Below are positions 59,623 through 64,000 of a DNA stretch of 64,000 bases, in pieces; the first letter of the stretch is position 1, and every line of letters starts with the position of its first letter. Source of the stretch: Castanea sativa (Eukaryota > Streptophyta > Magnoliopsida > Fagales > Fagaceae); NCBI RefSeq assembly GCF_040712315.1, contig NC_134018.1, forward strand, positions 39,681,335-39,745,334, given 5' to 3'. Both the position numbers and the translations under genes were made by a program. A model generated the notes under the pieces. That model worked only from the letters and a program-made list of their open reading frames with translations. It had not been told where the DNA came from and made no database searches.

Positions 59623-61448
59623 CTAAAGGTATACAATGAACGAGTTAGAAGACTACACAAACGATGCAGAGATGTAAATACAAGTATGTTCGGTACAAGA
59701 AAGGTTATTTCCATGCTAACATTAAAAAGTTGAAGCATTTAAGGGTGAACAAAGTTCTCTGTGTTGCTTCAGAGCAGTTTCAAGCATGCGAAAGCATTTC
59801 ATTGCATGCTAAGATGTAAGGGCCTTGGAAGCAATTGAAGTTCTCTAAGAATAATATTGCCATATACTGGTGTAGTACTTAAATTAGTTATTTATAACTA
59901 AACTAGTCTAGTTTCATTAACCAAAACTGTTATGTCAAGAAACAATGAACACAATGGAAGATTTCTTCTGAAGAAAATCATTAAAATCCAAAGCAAATCA
60001 GCTAATGGCTCAACAAAGTTTTGGCGGTAGACTGTTGAGATAAAAATTATGTCTCTCATCCACTGTCTCATCTCATGCCAATTAGCAAAATCAGTAACTC
60101 TTTCTTCAGTAAACTCTGAAGCTTCATCATATTAAAATGGACCATATTAAATCGTTGAGACCTTCCATTCATGATTTAGTTAATTTTGTATTGGCATAAT
60201 TTATTGAATGACCAAACAAGAAATGTTCTTTTGTTACCATAATTTATTGTTTCCACTTTCTAGCACCTAGGCTGGTCAAAAATATAAAACTCTGTTTGTA
60301 GAAAGGGCCTGGTCAGGGTTTTGACTTTTGAGAGTGCCAAAAAGGGCCTGTTCTGGGTTTTGACTCTGTTGGTTTGGTGTACTGTAGACACCGATGCAGA
60401 TTTTGGATCACATGCCAAATAATAATGATTTTTTTTATGTGACTAAATAATAATGATTTATATTAAATTTTTTTAAAGATGTGATTTTTTGGACTCAAGG
60501 TTATCTCAATATAGAACTGACTAACTGAGATTTCCCTCAAAAAAGAAATATACATAGAATTGAGATTGATATCATCCACTTTAGTAGATGATCACTTTTT
60601 TTTGGGATTATCTATCTAATCAAATTTTGATTATAAACAATCACAATTCACAACTTCTTAAACATATTACATATATACCTTGCTAAAAAGAAAATAATCT
60701 TAAGAGAAATGTTATGTATATGACATTTTTACAACAAATTATTATAAATTGTTACTATTGAGCAAAAAATAATTTGAGTGATGATTTAAAATGAGAACAA
60801 ATAATAATTTACTAGTTAAATTTGCTGTAAAAGTGCTATGAAAATATTGTAAATGTAGCACTTTGCAAATTTCACATTGTTGTTTTTTTTTAAAATATTT
60901 TTTTATATTCTTTTCAAACTTCAAATACATGAGGCTAGATTGAATTTATTTCCGTGTTTGATGAAATTTAAATAGGAGTTGTTTTCGTTTCCTTATAGGT
61001 CACGAAATTAGTACTATTTCCTCTCCCTATTCGTATAGAAGGACATTGGACTCCACCCTATTTAAACATTCTTGAGTCAAAGAAAATACTCTCATTGAAT
61101 CGCCTCCACGGAAATACAAATTATTCCACCCGTCACAACAAAACCCACCAAATCGCACTTTCCAATCTTCAAGCCACCAAGAAGGATCTGGTCTGGTCAG
61201 CTCTGGTGAGTCCACTTGGTCCTTTTCCTTGTTCTGATTCTAATTCTAATTCTAATTCTAATTCGTACAACTTTATTATTATTTTATTTTATTTATTATT
61301 CCTCAACTAAATTATTTAAGACCTGGGCCAGCCCAGGTCAGATCTATTGGTCTCAATTTGCCATTGAAAATATTCCATCAATATTTTTCTCTACGTGCTT
61401 GGTTTGGTTAGATTTACATAGCCCAATTTTGGATCCCAATAATCTTTG
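59623..61448. other. Upstream or intronic DNA of the HAD gene; one MITE candidate
   Basis: No exon recognised on either strand. GGGCCTG-containing short repeats occur near 60305 and 60347. 60713-60868 looks like a MITE: AATGTTATGTATATGACATTTTTACA at the left faces TGTAAATGTAGCA at the right. 61216-61262 has TCTAAT repeats. The stretch 61080-61205 with a GTGAGT-like donor could be a leader exon of the gag ORF that follows. Confidence 0.4.
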
Positions 61449-62126
61449 ATGGAACATTTTGCCGGATTAGATTTAAACAAAGGCAATTTGAATAATAATA
61501 GGAATCAAGGCCATCATCATCAGAACCATGATGTTGTCGACCCTAGGGAATCTAGAGACCTAGATGAAAGAATACTTGCACATTTCAATATTGAAGCACC
61601 CACATTTGATGGCCAAGACCCAAAGGACCTCGTTACTTGGTTATTTACTATGGACAACTTTTTTGATTGGTACAACTTTCCAAACAACAAAAGAAAGGTC
61701 ATGTTCGCCACAATGAAACTCATTGGTAGAGCTAAAACTTTCTGGATGTGTACCCAACAACTAAGAGCTAATAGAAACCAACCTCCCATAACCGATTGGG
61801 TAGAAATGAAGGAAAAATTCAGAGAGGAATATCTACCAAGTTGGTATAAAGCTATGCTTTTGGATGAGTGGAACAGTCTAACACAATGGAATAGACCTGT
61901 TACTGAGTACATGGACCAATTTGATGAATACATGTTAATATGCGATGTAGTTGAAGATGAGAGAATGACCTTGACTAGGTTTAGGAATGGACTAAATAGG
62001 GAGCTCAAGAGGGAGCTTATTCTAAGTCAGTTCACCACCTTAGCCCAAGCATATGCTAGAGTTCGAAGCTATGAATGGGCCAAAAAATCTGAGCTTGCAA
62101 GAACCAACAATACCCATCACAGATGA
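61449..62126 (+). CDS. Isolated retrotransposon gag protein
   Basis: 225 residues, uninterrupted. A Ty3/gypsy gag domain (Retrotrans_gag, PF03732) is clear: FNIEAPTFDGQDPKDLVTWL, then FATMKLIGRAKTFW, WVEMKEKFREEYLP and VTEYMDQFDEYMLIC. There is an Asn/His-rich start. No zinc knuckle, protease or polymerase follows; the frame ends at 62126 and no LTR pair was found. It is either a fragment of a degraded element, a gag-only non-autonomous element, or a host-kept gag gene. ATG 61449 is the first in frame. Not closely related to the gags of elements 1 and 2. Confidence 0.8.
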   Translation: MEHFAGLDLNKGNLNNNRNQGHHHQNHDVVDPRESRDLDERILAHFNIEAPTFDGQDPKDLVTWLFTMDNFFDWYNFPNNKRKVMFATMKLIGRAKTFWMCTQQLRANRNQPPITDWVEMKEKFREEYLPSWYKAMLLDEWNSLTQWNRPVTEYMDQFDEYMLICDVVEDERMTLTRFRNGLNRELKRELILSQFTTLAQAYARVRSYEWAKKSELARTNNTHHR

Positions 62127-62520
62127 GATGATGACCCAATAAATCTGAGCTTATTATTCACCAGCACGTAAAGGATATATTGATGTTATTTTGGATGAGC
62201 AAATTTGTTTTCATTAGGGACAAAGGAATTCAACACTTTTCTTAGTTCATTGGAGAGGACGACCAAACTCAGATTGTACTTGGAGCACCACAATCAAGCT
62301 ACTACAACTTGAATTTAACTTGATAGTAACTTGATAGAGAGTACTTCAAGAGCTGCTAGGAGCTACACTTGATGGGGCTTCCGTTACATGGTTGGATGAT
62401 GGAAATTAATGCTAGTTGATGTTTTCTTTTATTTGATTTTTAGGACTTAATGTTATTGGATTTTATTCCCTTATTTAAAGTTATTTATTATGGATAGTTT
62501 ACTTTTTTTACTTGGTGAAT
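62127..62520. other. 3' flank of the gag ORF
   Basis: No gene or LTR recognised. Confidence 0.45.
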
Positions 62521-62693
62521 AATGCTAGAAATATAAACTATTTTACAAAAAAATTTATAAACTACTGATGTAGCGAGTGATTATTAGTAAATAAAAAGTT
62601 GTATTAATGGTAGGTATAGATGAAAACCAGTAAAAGATTGGTCACATCAACATTTTGTAAAAATATTATAAAATAGTTTGTAACTATAACATT
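62521..62693. mobile_element. MITE-like element
   Basis: AATGCTAGAAATATAAACTA at the left; the reverse complement of the right end reads AATGTTATAGTTACAAACTA and both continue TTTTA. About 173 bp with no coding capacity. The target duplication is not clear. Confidence 0.6.
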
Positions 62694-63093
62694 ACATTTA
62701 TCCCTATTAAGCAAAATTATGCTGTATTAGTTTTTAGTTCCAGAGAGTATGCATGACACTAATCATGTTTGTGCGGTAATATTATAATGGCATGCTCTCA
62801 TCCACATAGAAAAAGGTTCTTGGAATTTTCTTTCAAAGAACAAATAAGGATGGTTTTTGTTTTTTTATTTTATTTTATTTTAGAAACAAAGATACACACA
62901 AGGGCGACTGTAAAACCCATGATAACAAATATGCATGGTTAAGACTTAAGACTATAGAATACTAATAAAAGCACTAATGAAGATTGAGAAAAATATGAGA
63001 TCCTTAACAGAATCAATGAATAAAGTATATTAATAATAAATGTTGCGAGATAAAACAACATTTATTATTAAAACAAAATTTATTATTTATGAA

Positions 63094-63124
<31 letters not shown>

Positions 63125-63179
63125 GTTGCAAGACTATATTTCCACTCAGAGCCGGTTTGTTTAATTTAGTAGATGGGAT
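62694..63179. other. AT-rich DNA, no gene seen
   Basis: An (AAT)n run lies near 63092-63121. Nothing else recognised. Confidence 0.5.

Positions 63180-63265
<86 letters not shown>
63180..63265 (+). repeat. Compound (AC)n(AT)n microsatellite
   Basis: About 11 AC units followed by more than 30 AT units. Frames through it give poly(Ile-Tyr) and are not genes. Confidence 0.97.
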
Positions 63266-63267
<2 letters not shown>

Positions 63268-63337
63268 AGAAAGAGATGGTATATATACTTGGATGGTTAT
63301 GATAGCATATTTCACGCGTGAAATAAAAAAAAAGAGG

Positions 63338-63494
63338 TGCTACGTCCACAACATTTTTACAACAAATCATAGGTGGTTAGTTGTTATAGGTTCAAATTTG
63401 AATCTAACACTAAGATTACTTTTTTGTCCCAACAATAACAACCAGTAACAACTTGCCACTTAGGATTTGTTGTAAAAATGTTGTGGACATATCA
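63338..63494. mobile_element. MITE with ~30 bp terminal inverted repeats
   Basis: The left end reads TGCTACGTCCACAACATTTT and the reverse complement of the right end TGATATGTCCACAACATTTT; both continue TACAACAAATC. 157 bp, no ORF. A-rich flanks (AATAAAAAAA-like on both sides) suit an 8-9 bp target duplication but are ambiguous. Confidence 0.8.
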
Positions 63495-63539
63495 TTTCTC
63501 ATAAAAAAATAGTATGTTAAGTTATCAACCACACTGATG

Positions 63540-64000
63540 AAAAGATGCTTATCTTACAACAGTGTTAATAATGTTATGGAAAAAGATAGATGAAAATGAC
63601 TTAAGAATAGAATGGATGAAGTGTTAGATTCTTGGTTCAAATTCCATTAATTGTATAGGTATAATTTATGATAGCTAAGTGAAAAAAATAACTCCTATAT
63701 ATCTAGCATATTTCACGCGTGAAATTTAAAAAAAAAAAAAGTATATTAGGATTCAAACTTAAAAGAAGCTTATCTTACATCATAGTGTTAAGGATAAAGG
63801 AAACAATAGATAAAAATGATTTTAGAATAAGCAAATGTTAACTCAAAAAATGTTTAGATCCTTTGTGTCAAGTCATGTGCATAAATGAGTAATGTGCATT
63901 AAACATGACAAATAAATTTCATCTTTTTATTGGTGGTTGGAGCCTTGAGCTTCAAATATGTTTACAACCAAAATGGATGAAGTGTGAGGTTCTTGGTTTA
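63540..64000 (+). repeat. Degenerate direct repeat at the window edge
   Basis: A block at ~63540-63645 (GCTTATCTTACAACAGTGTTA ... ATGGATGAAGTGT, shared in pieces) recurs at ~63765-63995 with indels. No gene seen. The repeat runs off the end of the window. Confidence 0.6.

Noticed and set aside
61027..61215. Minus-strand frame as a candidate 5' exon of the HAD gene
   Set aside because: No HAD motif I or other recognisable similarity; probably chance.
63040..63370. Frames giving poly(Ile-Tyr) or poly(His-Thr) peptides
   Set aside because: Translation of the (AC)n(AT)n microsatellite.

Overview
This is a plant nuclear window, most likely from a woody eudicot. The evidence is intron-rich genes with eudicot-type products, AT-rich intergenic DNA full of MITE-like elements and microsatellites, a tRNA-derived SINE, and two large Tat-lineage Ty3/gypsy retrotransposons. 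The tRNA-SINE and MITE sequences look like those I associate with Fagaceae (oak or chestnut), but that is only an impression. All calls come from reading the sequence; no search was run.

Layout. 1-3.9 kb is AT-rich and holds two inverted-repeat elements. 3.9-7.2 kb (+) is a seven-exon TPR/thioredoxin-like (TTL family) gene, complete and in frame. 7.2-12 kb is intergenic with a ~240 bp tandem repeat. 12.0-23.7 kb is probably an old, decayed LTR element into which a very young Tat-type gypsy element (element 1, 12516-22326, - strand, TSD GACCA) has inserted. 24.3-26.8 kb holds a 5'-truncated, broken LINE and a SINE. 27.8-28.3 kb is a 176 bp tandem array. 29.3-29.7 kb (-) is a single-exon DUF538 gene. 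30.3-40.0 kb is a second, related Tat element (element 2, - strand, TSD GTAAC) with a one-base gag frameshift. 40.9-42.4 kb (+) is a three-exon gene of a plant family of unknown function. 44.3-50.9 kb (-) is an eight-exon gene for a UBC13-type E2 enzyme (UBC35/36). 54.5-59.6 kb (-) is the 3' part of a HAD phosphatase/riboflavin-kinase-like gene whose 5' exons I could not find in the window. 61.4-62.1 kb is an isolated open gypsy gag ORF. The last 2 kb is MITEs, a (CA)n(TA)n microsatellite and degenerate repeats.

The most interesting structure is in the two Tat elements. Each carries, on the strand opposite to gag-pol, a spliced gene (one 5'-UTR intron and three coding introns at the same places) for a protein with the plant 'putative gypsy type transposon' domain followed by a coiled coil. 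This gene converges on the end of gag-pol, and a tandem array (67 bp units in element 1, 71 bp in element 2) lies between the two 3' ends. Gag-pol includes protease, reverse transcriptase, two RNase H domains (the second archaeal-like) and a DD35E integrase. Element 1 has one LTR difference in 479 bp and no visible break in any gene, so it may still be able to move or be mobilised. The host genes are unrelated housekeeping or signalling genes and form no visible cluster.
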